Below, one piece after another: positions 31,280 to 39,155 of a DNA stretch of 56,856 bases. Position numbers and translations under genes: made by a program. The stretch is taken from contig JAIPCC010000005.1 of assembly GCA_021738405.1 (NCBI GenBank), positions 1 through 56,856 on the forward strand. Direction: 5' to 3'. This DNA comes from Crocinitomicaceae bacterium (GTDB lineage: Bacteria; Bacteroidota; Bacteroidia; Flavobacteriales_D; Crocinitomicaceae). The notes beneath the pieces were generated by a model. That model was not told the DNA's origin. It made no database searches and was given only the letters and a program-made list of their open reading frames with translations. Numbering within the stretch: the stretch's first letter is position 1; the number at the start of each line of letters is the position of its first letter.

Positions 31280-33607
31280 TCAGCGGATCACGAGAACCTT
31301 AGCTACTTTGCGCTCGCCGCCTTGGTAGTTATTGGCGGTCCAGAAGAAATAAACGCCGGTTGGTACTTTTTCGCCGTTCAGATTTTGACCATCCCAGGTT
31401 GCTGTGCCCCCATTGGATTGTGTTTTATAAATCAAGTTGCCGCCTGCGTCAGTGATTTTAACATCTGAATTGTAGCGGAGACCTTGAACGGTAATTGGGC
31501 CAAAATAATCTGGCTTTACAGGATTAGGGAAAACATTGAGGGTTTCATAGGTGGCGTCCTCATAAGTGGCATCTATGCGAAAAGATACTAAGCCTCTGTC
31601 GGTAACGATATAAAGTTCACCGGTGGTGTGGTTGAGTTCGATGTCGTAGATGGTGTTTGAAATCAGTGGGGAGTTGTCTTCGTTGTATTGGGCAATGATT
31701 TGAGTGCCGTCAGGCGAAAGCAATACCAAGCCCGCGTTGGCTGTAGACATCCATTTGCGATTGCCGCCATCTACCTCGATATCGGTGATGTTGGCGTCGC
31801 CAAGCACTTCTTCAAAATTGCCTTCAAAAGGAATCAGGATGCGCTGGGCGTCAAAATTGCCCGCCCCTGCCGTAAAGCTGCCGTTGGCATTGTACAAGAC
31901 TGCAAAGCCGGCATCGGTGCCAATCCAGAGCTCGCCGTCGAAATCTGCGGCCAAAGCGGTGATTTTGTTAGAAGGAAGTGCGCCTAGTAAATCGCCGGTG
32001 GTGAGTTGAATGGTTTTGTCGTCGCTGGGGTCGTCTAGGGTGCCTTGGTGCTGTAACCCGACGAGCCCATTGGCGTAAGTACCCATCCAGATGTTGTCCT
32101 GGAAATCAATTTCTATGTCGGTGGTCATTTTGTTGGCAGCACCTGCACCGAGGTAATAGCTCGCCCAAACGCCATCTGTTTTGCGCACTTTAAGCGGTCT
32201 GTCTGTGTAGCCATTTACAGTCCATAAATTGCCTTTTTCGTCAAACTTAAGATCAGATACCAAAGACCAACCATTGCCGATAGACACGGGCTCTAATGGA
32301 GAATTACTTTGATTGAAAACCAAGGTGTCTGTTTCATTGAAGAGTGTTAAAGGTGCAAAAGAATAGGTGCCCGCAGCGATTTCTTTTGGATTTTTGGGGT
32401 TCACGGCGACACCAATGAAATCCCAGAGCGCATTGAAATCCCAAGCAGTAACCGTTGGCGTGTTGTGAAAGCGCCATTGGTTTTCTTCGAGAATATGGAT
32501 GCCGTTGCGCGTAAATGCGGGTGCTATCTCAGATTCCAAACGACCCGACCCAACAGCCAAAACACCTTCTTGCCAATCCATGGCATACACGTACTGGTTG
32601 GCCAGCCCTTCAATAGGATAGCGCTTACAAGTAAAAGCATTTGGATGCTCCTGAAGACCCCAAGCTTGGTCTGCAGTCCAATAAGAGTTGCCGAGTTTGC
32701 AAATGCGCGAAGGGTTGATCCAGCGGTCTAGGAGGCTGGCAGAATAGGAATTCAATTGTACACCACTTGCATTATAAAATAGGATGCCGCCGTCCATAGA
32801 AATACCCAGCTCGTTACCCAGCACTTGGATGCTATTGATCTGGTAACTAAACGGTTCGTTGATGACATTGACTAAAATATTGTTGTCCAGGCGGAAAACG
32901 GAATCTTGGCCATAAGCGTCGTTGGTGCGCAAGACCCAAAATTGTTGATTAAAGGTTTGTAGCTCTTTGTACTTGTTGGTTAACTGATACGGAAAGCGCA
33001 AATCGCGATCCCATTGTGAGTAGTCAGGTAAGGCAGGGTTACTGCGCAGCCCTTTGAGCATCTGTGTAGAAGTGAGCGCAAAAATAGAATCTTGGGTGAG
33101 CGCTACATCTACAATGGCCTCGAGGCCGTTTGTTGGATAGTAGGTGTCTTTGATTTCTTCTTTGGCGACATCGATCAAGACAATCGAGAAATCGTTGGCC
33201 ACATAAATATAGGCCCCAGTGCGCTCAAACTTATTGATGCGCTTTGAATTGGAAATTTGCGCCAATTTGATGGCGGGTAAGTTGGTGATTTTTCCGGACT
33301 GCCATTTGTCGATGTTGCCGTTGGCATAGCCAATGTAGATAGCGTTATCTGTGGCATCGTGGTACAAACAAGAGATGGCGATGTCTGACAAACCATTGAG
33401 TGCGGTTTTCAGGACGCCTTCTTCGGTATATGGGTTGTAGATATAGAGGCCGTTTTCGAGTGCGGTAAAGATGCGCTCGCCATCTGAGACGATGTCAATT
33501 GCCTTTGCACTCGCCACGTGGAATTTCCAGGTGCCCATCGGGATCTGTGCATTGGCTATCATGCCAATATGAAGCAACAGCACGAGAAAAAGATATTTAG
33601 CCTTCAT
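31280..33607 (-). CDS. porZ: Type IX secretion system protein PorZ
   Basis: A 775-aa protein: signal peptide (MKAKYLFLVLLLHIGMIANAQ), two seven-bladed two-component-regulator-type propellers (about 25-345 and 350-680, with GIYIYNPYTEEG-like and WIGTDAGFAVLYNANG-like blades) and a C-terminal sorting-type domain (about 690-775, VFPNPVKPDYFGPI). TWKFHVASAKAIDIVSDG at the N-terminus is characteristic. PorZ belongs to the cell-surface attachment complex that links T9SS cargo to anionic LPS. The frame opens at 33673, but ATG 33607 begins the signal peptide. Its start overlaps the glycosyltransferase stop by 11 nt. Confidence 0.87.
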   Translation of the reverse strand: MKAKYLFLVLLLHIGMIANAQIPMGTWKFHVASAKAIDIVSDGERIFTALENGLYIYNPYTEEGVLKTALNGLSDIAISCLYHDATDNAIYIGYANGNIDKWQSGKITNLPAIKLAQISNSKRINKFERTGAYIYVANDFSIVLIDVAKEEIKDTYYPTNGLEAIVDVALTQDSIFALTSTQMLKGLRSNPALPDYSQWDRDLRFPYQLTNKYKELQTFNQQFWVLRTNDAYGQDSVFRLDNNILVNVINEPFSYQINSIQVLGNELGISMDGGILFYNASGVQLNSYSASLLDRWINPSRICKLGNSYWTADQAWGLQEHPNAFTCKRYPIEGLANQYVYAMDWQEGVLAVGSGRLESEIAPAFTRNGIHILEENQWRFHNTPTVTAWDFNALWDFIGVAVNPKNPKEIAAGTYSFAPLTLFNETDTLVFNQSNSPLEPVSIGNGWSLVSDLKFDEKGNLWTVNGYTDRPLKVRKTDGVWASYYLGAGAANKMTTDIEIDFQDNIWMGTYANGLVGLQHQGTLDDPSDDKTIQLTTGDLLGALPSNKITALAADFDGELWIGTDAGFAVLYNANGSFTAGAGNFDAQRILIPFEGNFEEVLGDANITDIEVDGGNRKWMSTANAGLVLLSPDGTQIIAQYNEDNSPLISNTIYDIELNHTTGELYIVTDRGLVSFRIDATYEDATYETLNVFPNPVKPDYFGPITVQGLRYNSDVKITDAGGNLIYKTQSNGGTATWDGQNLNGEKVPTGVYFFWTANNYQGGERKVAKVLVIR

Positions 33608-34562
33608 GAGGTGCAACTGAGGTAAGGGTTTCTGTTTTGATGATGTACGTGGGGCGCTGTTTGCTTTGCACAAAAAGCTTGCCTAAATAAATGCCAACAA
33701 TACCGATGAGGATCATTTGAATGCCCCCGATGAATAATACCGAGGCGATTAGGGAGGTCCAGCCGGTAATGGCGGCATCTGTAAAAACCGCAATGTAAAT
33801 TGCGTAGCAACCGTAAACGAACGCCAAAAAAGCAAAAAAGAGGCCGAGATAGATCGAAAAATATAGCGGTTTGGCGCTGGAGGAGGTAATGCCGTTGATG
33901 GCAAAATGGAACATTTTGGCCAGCGAATATTTGCTTTGGCCACTGAAGCGCGCCGCGGGCTGGTAGTCTAGGGCTACTTGCTTGAAGCCTAACGTGGGGA
34001 TAAGACCGCGCAAAAACAAATGCGATTCTTTGAATGATTTGATGGCGGAGACGACTTTGCGGTCGAGCAAGCGAAAATCGGCAGTGCCTTCTTCTATCGG
34101 GACTTCAGAAAGGCGGTTGGCCAACCAATAGAAAGCTTTTGCGCTCATTTTCTTGAAAAAGCCCACGTTTTGTTTGTCTTGACGACGCGTGTACACCACC
34201 TCAGCGCCAGTGCGCCACAACTGTACCATATCGGCGATGAGTGCTGGCGGATGCTGCAGATCGGCGTCTAGGCTAATCACGGCCTCGCCACGGGCATAAT
34301 CAAGGCCTGCCTTGAGGGCATGTTGGTGACCAAAATTGCGGCTGAATTGAAGGTAATGAACGCGTGGGTCTTGGGCGCGCAACTCCTCAATGCGCAAAAG
34401 CGATGCGTCTGAACTGCCGTCGTCAATAAAAATGACTTCGTAAGCAGCAATTTGAAGTTGGTCTAAAACGACCTTGATTTGTTCGTAAAGGCGCTGCACG
34501 TTTCCCTCCTCGTTGAAAGTGGGAATCACAAGAGAAAGTACTATGCTGTGCTGTGGGTTCAT
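33597..34562 (-). CDS. GT2 glycosyltransferase (dolichol-phosphate mannosyltransferase-like)
   Basis: A 321-aa family 2 glycosyltransferase. N-terminal catalytic domain (about 10-225) with FIDDGSSDASL, the DADLQHPP metal/acceptor motif at about 98-105 and QFSRNFGHQHALKAG; then two C-terminal membrane helices (about 235-258 and 270-293, GWTSLIASVLFIGGIQMILIGIVGIYLG). It resembles GtrB/ArnC/DPM1, which attach a sugar to undecaprenyl phosphate at the inner membrane. The sugar is unknown. Its position directly upstream of porZ (11-nt overlap) fits a link between surface polysaccharide and T9SS anchoring, but this is inference. Confidence 0.9.
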   Translation of the reverse strand: MNPQHSIVLSLVIPTFNEEGNVQRLYEQIKVVLDQLQIAAYEVIFIDDGSSDASLLRIEELRAQDPRVHYLQFSRNFGHQHALKAGLDYARGEAVISLDADLQHPPALIADMVQLWRTGAEVVYTRRQDKQNVGFFKKMSAKAFYWLANRLSEVPIEEGTADFRLLDRKVVSAIKSFKESHLFLRGLIPTLGFKQVALDYQPAARFSGQSKYSLAKMFHFAINGITSSSAKPLYFSIYLGLFFAFLAFVYGCYAIYIAVFTDAAITGWTSLIASVLFIGGIQMILIGIVGIYLGKLFVQSKQRPTYIIKTETLTSVAPHEG

Positions 34563-34641
34563 TTAGAGCGAATTTACGCAATAATCTTGGGGTTTGATTG
34601 GGGTTTGATACTAAGATCCGTTCAAATCGCTCGCCTTTCCC

Positions 34642-34649
34642 TATATTTG
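34642..34649 (+). promoter_or_regulatory. -7 box of the RidA-family gene
   Basis: TATATTTG, exact match, 15 nt before ATG 34665. The -33 region has no TTTG at the right distance. Confidence 0.45.
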
Positions 34650-34664
34650 CGTAAATTCCGTGAA

Positions 34665-35102
34665 ATGTCAGTAAATGAACGTATCTCTACAGACAACGCT
34701 CCCAAACCAGTAGGTCTGTACCCGCACGCACGCCGTGTTGGCAATTTGTTGTTTTTATCTGGTGTCGGGCCGCGCGTTGCCGGTTCTGATGCCAATGACT
34801 CTTCAGTACCTGGCCTCAAGCTCGATCACAATGGTAATTTCATCACCTTTGATTTTGAAGCGCAGTGCCGTAGCGTATTTGAAAACGTGCGCATCATTCT
34901 AGAAGCTTCTGGTTCTTCTTGGGATCAGCTTGTAGACGTCACTGTCTTTTTGGTCAACATGAAACGCGACTTTCACACCTACAACAAGTTGTATGCTGAA
35001 TACTTCAAAGACAACTTGCCTTGCCGTACCACCGTCGAGATTTCCTCTCTTCCTACGCCTATTGCCATTGAACTCAAATGTATTGCCACTATTGAATCTT
35101 AA
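34665..35102 (+). CDS. RidA-family deaminase
   Basis: A 145-aa protein of the RidA/YjgF/UK114 group. Motifs: VGNLLFLSGVGPR (about 24-36), LEASGSSWDQLVDVTVFLVNM (about 84-104) and PCRTTVEISSLP with the conserved Arg that activates water for imine hydrolysis. RidA proteins destroy reactive 2-aminoacrylate; the GVGPRVAGSD loop also recalls 2-aminomuconate deaminases, which are an alternative, though no kynurenine-pathway genes are near. The frame opens at 34479 inside the glycosyltransferase gene; ATG 34665 fits the family N-terminus and the promoter box. First of three tightly packed plus-strand genes. Confidence 0.92.
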   Translation: MSVNERISTDNAPKPVGLYPHARRVGNLLFLSGVGPRVAGSDANDSSVPGLKLDHNGNFITFDFEAQCRSVFENVRIILEASGSSWDQLVDVTVFLVNMKRDFHTYNKLYAEYFKDNLPCRTTVEISSLPTPIAIELKCIATIES

Positions 35103-35105
35103 CCT

Positions 35106-35687
35106 ATGACCGCTTTTATCATCCGCATCGTTTTAGCGCTTGTTGCCGCTTTTTTTAATGTTTATCTCTTTGTTTCCGGACACTGGGGCTGGGGCATTTT
35201 CTTTATTTTCATTACCGCGCTCATCGTTCTTACGTTTTTTAGAAATGAGAACATGATCCTTGCGCTCAATCAAATGCGCGTCGGTAACCAAGACAAAGCC
35301 AAAGCTTATATCAACAAAATCACACACCCGCATTTGTTGCCTAAAAAGCAATATGCCTATATTCTTTACCTCAAAGCAGTACTTGGCGCCCAAGAACTTG
35401 GCTTTGCTGCCTCCGAACAATTACTGCGCAAAGCCATCAGTTTAGGACTGCGTCAAAAAGAAGACAACGCCGTTGCACGCATGCATTTGGCAGGTATCTG
35501 TGCCCAAACAGGCCGCCGTCCAGAAGCTTTAGCCTTGCTTGCAGAAGCCAAAAAACACGATAAAAACGGTATGTTGCGCGATCAAATCAAGATGTTACAA
35601 CAACAACTTCAGATGGCGCCTTCCAAAAATCAAATGCGAATGGCCCAAATGACGGGTGGTCGCAAGAAAACCCCTAAAATGCGTTAA
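35106..35687 (+). CDS. Membrane protein with TPR-like repeats
   Basis: A 193-aa protein with two N-terminal membrane helices (about 5-22 and 27-46) and a cytoplasmic part of helical repeats from about 50 (MILALNQMRVGNQDKAKAYI, KQYAYILYLKAVLGAQELGF, AVARMHLAGICAQTGRRPEALAL), ending in a basic, Met/Gln-rich tail (KKTPKMR). I do not recognise a named family. It starts 3 nt after the RidA gene and ends 2 nt before the methyltransferase gene, so the three form one operon. Confidence 0.75.
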   Translation: MTAFIIRIVLALVAAFFNVYLFVSGHWGWGIFFIFITALIVLTFFRNENMILALNQMRVGNQDKAKAYINKITHPHLLPKKQYAYILYLKAVLGAQELGFAASEQLLRKAISLGLRQKEDNAVARMHLAGICAQTGRRPEALALLAEAKKHDKNGMLRDQIKMLQQQLQMAPSKNQMRMAQMTGGRKKTPKMR

Positions 35688-35689
35688 TT

Positions 35690-36556
35690 ATGTCTCAAAC
35701 GCCTCGCGCCATTGCGCCTTCTTGGCCAGATTACCAATTAATTGATGCCGGAGGTGGTAAAAAACTCGAACGCTGGGGCCAGGTCATTACCATCAGACCC
35801 GATGTACAAGCTTACTTTCACAGTGGCAAACCCTTTACCGAATGGAAGGAATTGGCCCATTGGGAATTCACCGAAAGCCCAGGCAAAATGGGGCGCTGGA
35901 AAGCACTCAAAAAAGATGCACCAACTGAATGGCAGATCTCTTATGGGCGTTTGAAATTTGTACTCGGGACTTCTACTTTCAAACATGTAGGCCTCTTTCC
36001 AGAACAAGCCATTAACTGGGCGCACATCGACGCACATGTTGCTTCTGACGACAAATTCCTGAATTTATTTGCCTACACTGGCGCTGCAAGTTGCATGGCC
36101 AGGCTCAAAGGCGCCGATACTTTTCACATCGATTCTTCCAAATCGATCTTGAATTGGGCCAGCCAAAATATGGACGCCAGCCGCCTACTCAACATTCATT
36201 GGGTGCTCGAAGACGCTCTTAAGTTTGCCGAAAGAGAGGCCCGCCGTGGCCATCAATACAACTACATCCTCATGGACCCACCTGCTTGGGGCAATGGCGT
36301 CAAAGGTGAAAAGTGGAAACTAGAAGACAAAATCGATCAGCTTTTCGCTGCGTGTGCACAAATACTCAGCCCCAATGGGCGCCTGACGCTCAATACCTAC
36401 TCGCCGTCTATCGAAGCCAATCTCTTAATAGAACTATCCGAAATGTATTTCGAAGGCCGCTCTGCCGAACACAGCGAACTTTACTTAGAAAGCCAAACTG
36501 AAAAAACGCTGTATTGCGGAGAATTACTGCGTATTGCACCGCTCAAATTACAGTAA
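35690..36556 (+). CDS. Class I SAM-dependent methyltransferase (RlmI-like)
   Basis: A 288-aa methyltransferase. The N-terminal 90 residues hold a WELAHWEFTESPGKMGRWKAL region; the Rossmann fold follows with FLNLFAYTGAAS (about 119-130, SAM motif I), HIDSSKSILNWASQNM (motif II), LEDALKFAEREA and ILMDPPAWGNG (about 197-207, motif IV). It resembles rRNA cytosine-5 methyltransferases of the RlmI group but lacks a PUA domain. An rRNA target is likely, not proven. Its stop overlaps the convergent PhoH gene by 9 nt. Confidence 0.88.
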   Translation: MSQTPRAIAPSWPDYQLIDAGGGKKLERWGQVITIRPDVQAYFHSGKPFTEWKELAHWEFTESPGKMGRWKALKKDAPTEWQISYGRLKFVLGTSTFKHVGLFPEQAINWAHIDAHVASDDKFLNLFAYTGAASCMARLKGADTFHIDSSKSILNWASQNMDASRLLNIHWVLEDALKFAEREARRGHQYNYILMDPPAWGNGVKGEKWKLEDKIDQLFAACAQILSPNGRLTLNTYSPSIEANLLIELSEMYFEGRSAEHSELYLESQTEKTLYCGELLRIAPLKLQ

Positions 36557-37873
36557 CTCGTTAGCCAAATTAGCAAGCTCAGAACGCTCTCCTTTCTCTA
36601 ATCGAACATGTGCAAATAGTGGTTGCCCTTGTAAGCGATCAATCAGGTAAGCTAATCCATTACTGTTTTCATCCAAATACGGAGTGTCTATCTGATGTAC
36701 ATCTCCAGTGAATACGATTTTAGTGTTCTCGCCTGCCCGTGTTATGATTGTTTTGACTTCATGAGGGGTGAGGTTTTGTGCCTCATCCACAATAAACATA
36801 ATGTTACTTAAGCTGCGGCCACGGATAAATGCGAGTGGTGTAATGACGATTCTTTTGGTTTGCTCCATTTCGATGATCGCCTTGTATTTCTTTTCATTTT
36901 CACCAAACTGAGACTTGATAAACTTGAGGTTATCCCAAAGGGGCTCCATATACGGACCAATTTTATCTTCGGCGTCTCCGGGTAAGAAACCAATTTCTTT
37001 ATTAGAGAGCGGAACCAATGGCCTGGCAAGTATCACTTGATTGAATTTCTTATGCTGTTCGAGGGCTGAAGCCAAAGCAAGTAAGGTTTTACCTGTGCCC
37101 GCCACTCCTTGCATAGCCACTAATTTGACATCGGGGTTCAAAAGCGCATGAAAAGCAAAGGCTTGTTCGGCGTTTTTTGGTTTGATGCCGTAAACAAACT
37201 CCTTTTCAATGCGTTCGAGCTGGTCTGTATGGTGATTATAGAAGGCTAGAGATGACGTTTTTCCATTCTTTAGGATATAATACCCATTTGTCGCTTTTTT
37301 ATCGCCAAGAAAACCGTTTTCCTCGATGCTTCCGCGCGTAAATATCTCGCGGATCACCTCTGCATCTATGCCCTCTATACCGTACTTTCCTGCCGCATGT
37401 ATTTCAGCGGAATTGACTTTGCCGGTTTCGTAGTCCTCTGCAATCACACCAAGTGCCTTGGCTTTGATGCGCAAGTTGATATCTTTAGTTACCAAAATGA
37501 CGGTTCGCTTTGGCTCAAGCTCGATTAAGCTGAGCGCAGCATTAATGATTTTGTGGTCGTTTTTGCCTATGGCATAGACCTTTTCCGCATTCAGGCCAGT
37601 AGGTTGCTCATCCATCACGACTTTGAATTTACCGAGCCCTTTACCCAAAGCAATCCACTCCTGTAGCGAACCATTACCAGAAAGTTTATCAATAAAACGA
37701 ATGACCTCCCTTGCAGAAAAATTCTTGGTGTCATTGCCAATTTTGAATTTATCGAGTTCTTCGAGCACTGTAATAGGGATCGCTACATAATGCTCATCGA
37801 AATTGACAATTGCATCGAAGTCATGTAAAAGAACAGACGTGTCTAGTACAAAGATTTTTTCCTTTTTTTTCAT
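36548..37873 (-). CDS. PhoH-family ATPase with N-terminal PIN domain
   Basis: A 441-aa protein with two domains. Residues 1-150 are a PIN-type nuclease domain (FVLDTSVLLHDFDAI, acidic residues around 10, KNDHKIINAALSL and LVTKDINLRIKA). Residues about 235-441 are a PhoH ATPase with Walker A QGVAGTGKTLLALAS (about 258-270) and Walker B IMFIVDEAQNLTPHE (about 358-372). Such PhoH2-type proteins couple RNA unwinding to RNA cleavage. No partner antitoxin is next to it. The next gene upstream is 83 nt away, with an AT-rich gap and no exact -7 box. Confidence 0.93.
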   Translation of the reverse strand: MKKKEKIFVLDTSVLLHDFDAIVNFDEHYVAIPITVLEELDKFKIGNDTKNFSAREVIRFIDKLSGNGSLQEWIALGKGLGKFKVVMDEQPTGLNAEKVYAIGKNDHKIINAALSLIELEPKRTVILVTKDINLRIKAKALGVIAEDYETGKVNSAEIHAAGKYGIEGIDAEVIREIFTRGSIEENGFLGDKKATNGYYILKNGKTSSLAFYNHHTDQLERIEKEFVYGIKPKNAEQAFAFHALLNPDVKLVAMQGVAGTGKTLLALASALEQHKKFNQVILARPLVPLSNKEIGFLPGDAEDKIGPYMEPLWDNLKFIKSQFGENEKKYKAIIEMEQTKRIVITPLAFIRGRSLSNIMFIVDEAQNLTPHEVKTIITRAGENTKIVFTGDVHQIDTPYLDENSNGLAYLIDRLQGQPLFAHVRLEKGERSELANLANELL

Positions 37874-37955
37874 CCGCGATTTTTTTTGAAAGTACTCATT
37901 TTTCTTTTTGAAAAATGACTTGCGGTGAAAATAAGGGCCTAATGTAAACCCAACG

Positions 37956-38843
37956 TTAAGGCTTCTTAAAGAAGGACTTAAAGGTGCTATCTAAGGAAGA
38001 ATATTTAAAAGTAAAGCCCGCATCAATGATTTTTTGATTGCTCGCTTTGAGGTCCGAAAGAACTAATACAGCGCGTTCGCCAAGTAAAAAGCGCAAAAAG
38101 AATGCAGGGATATTTGGCATGAAAAGCGGTCTTTTCATCCATTTTGCCAAGCGCTGGGTCATTTCTTTGTTGGTTGAATTTGCACCAAGCACGTTATAAG
38201 TGCCTTTTAGACGTTGGTCATAGGCGAATAACATGAGGCGGCACAAATCGTCGATGTGTACCCAAGGGCTGCTTTGCGTGCCCGGACCCACCGCTGCGCC
38301 GACTCCCCAATAAATTGGTTGTTTCATGAGTTGTAAAGAACCACCGTGTCTGGACAAAACCATAGAGATGCGCAAAATAGCGCCCTGAACCTGTTTCAAT
38401 ACCTGCTGATGGGCGCTTTCCCAATCTTGGACCACTTGGGCCAAAAAATCGTGGCCATAAGGAGCGTCTTCGCTGAAAACTTCGTCGGGAATGGCGTCAT
38501 AACAATTGACTCCTGAGGCGCCAATATAGTATTTGAGCCGCGTCATTTGTGGGATGATAGACGCTAAAAATTCGGTGCTCTGTACGCGAGAAGACAAGAT
38601 TTGCGCTTTGCGTTCAGTCGTCCAACGCTTAGAGCCGATATTTTCACCAGCCAAATTGATCAAGATATCAACTTTAGCCAATTTGCTGGTGTTGATTTTC
38701 CCTTGTGCTGGATTCCAATAGATTTGACCGTGTTTTTTTGGACTTCTCGTAAGTTTGTATACTCTGTAGCCGCGGTCTTTGAAATGACGCGTTAAATGGC
38801 CGCCAATGAGGCCAGAGCCGCCCGCAATGAGCACAGTTGGCAT
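37956..38843 (-). CDS. TIGR01777-family NAD-dependent epimerase/dehydratase
   Basis: A 295-aa SDR-fold protein. It has AGGSGLIGGHLTRHF at the N-terminus (NAD-binding), NLAGENIGSKRWTTERKAQIL (about 63-84, family signature), YIGASGVNCYDA, the SPWVHIDDLCRL motif near 215-226 and a C-terminal DUF1731-like end (KASNQKIIDAGFTFKY). Related to YfcH and plant SULA/GC1, which affect cell division; the reaction is unknown. ATG 38843 gives the standard MPTVLIAGG start; a second ATG at 38864 would overlap the lipoprotein gene by 13 nt. Confidence 0.9.
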   Translation of the reverse strand: MPTVLIAGGSGLIGGHLTRHFKDRGYRVYKLTRSPKKHGQIYWNPAQGKINTSKLAKVDILINLAGENIGSKRWTTERKAQILSSRVQSTEFLASIIPQMTRLKYYIGASGVNCYDAIPDEVFSEDAPYGHDFLAQVVQDWESAHQQVLKQVQGAILRISMVLSRHGGSLQLMKQPIYWGVGAAVGPGTQSSPWVHIDDLCRLMLFAYDQRLKGTYNVLGANSTNKEMTQRLAKWMKRPLFMPNIPAFFLRFLLGERAVLVLSDLKASNQKIIDAGFTFKYSSLDSTFKSFFKKP

Positions 38844-38851
38844 GTCGTCTC

Positions 38852-39118
38852 TTACTGTGGACATGCCTCTTTTAGTTGTTGCAAAGCATCAGGTGTGCTT
38901 TGTACTAATTTTTTGCAAATAGACTCCTTTTTTTCAAGTGCTTGCTTGAGCAATATGGTATCTTGATGCGAGGCCGTTGCAGACCAAATGACCTCTGAGA
39001 GGCGATTGACTTTTTGTGCTTGCTTTAGGCAGGCGCACTGTGCTTGATCGGGCTGAGAACAAGCCGAAAGGAGTGCTGCTACCGCAATAAAAGAAATGCT
39101 TAATTTTATAAGGCTCAT
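38852..39118 (-). CDS. Small Cys-rich lipoprotein
   Basis: An 88-aa protein with lipobox LLSAC (Cys20). The mature part has four further cysteines (CACLKQAQK near 28-30, then CKK at about 73 and CPQ at the end) and is predicted helical. I do not recognise the family, though small lipoproteins with this layout are common. It precedes the TIGR01777 gene by 8 nt. The divergent S41 protease gene starts 37 nt away. Confidence 0.75.
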   Translation of the reverse strand: MSLIKLSISFIAVAALLSACSQPDQAQCACLKQAQKVNRLSEVIWSATASHQDTILLKQALEKKESICKKLVQSTPDALQQLKEACPQ

Positions 39119-39125
39119 TGTTGAA

Positions 39126-39133
39126 CAAATTTA
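39126..39133 (-). promoter_or_regulatory. -7 box of the small lipoprotein gene
   Basis: TAAATTTG, exact match, 7 nt before ATG 39118. On the plus strand TAGAATTG (39145-39152, one mismatch) lies 3 nt before the S41 protease ATG 39156, so two divergent, overlapping promoters share 37 nt. Confidence 0.4.
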
Positions 39134-39155
39134 AAACAATCTCGTAGAATTGCGC

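Noticed and set aside
31278-31280. Riboswitch or leader control in front of pnuC
   Set aside because: Only 1 nt separates pnuC from porZ, so no leader structure specific to pnuC can exist there.
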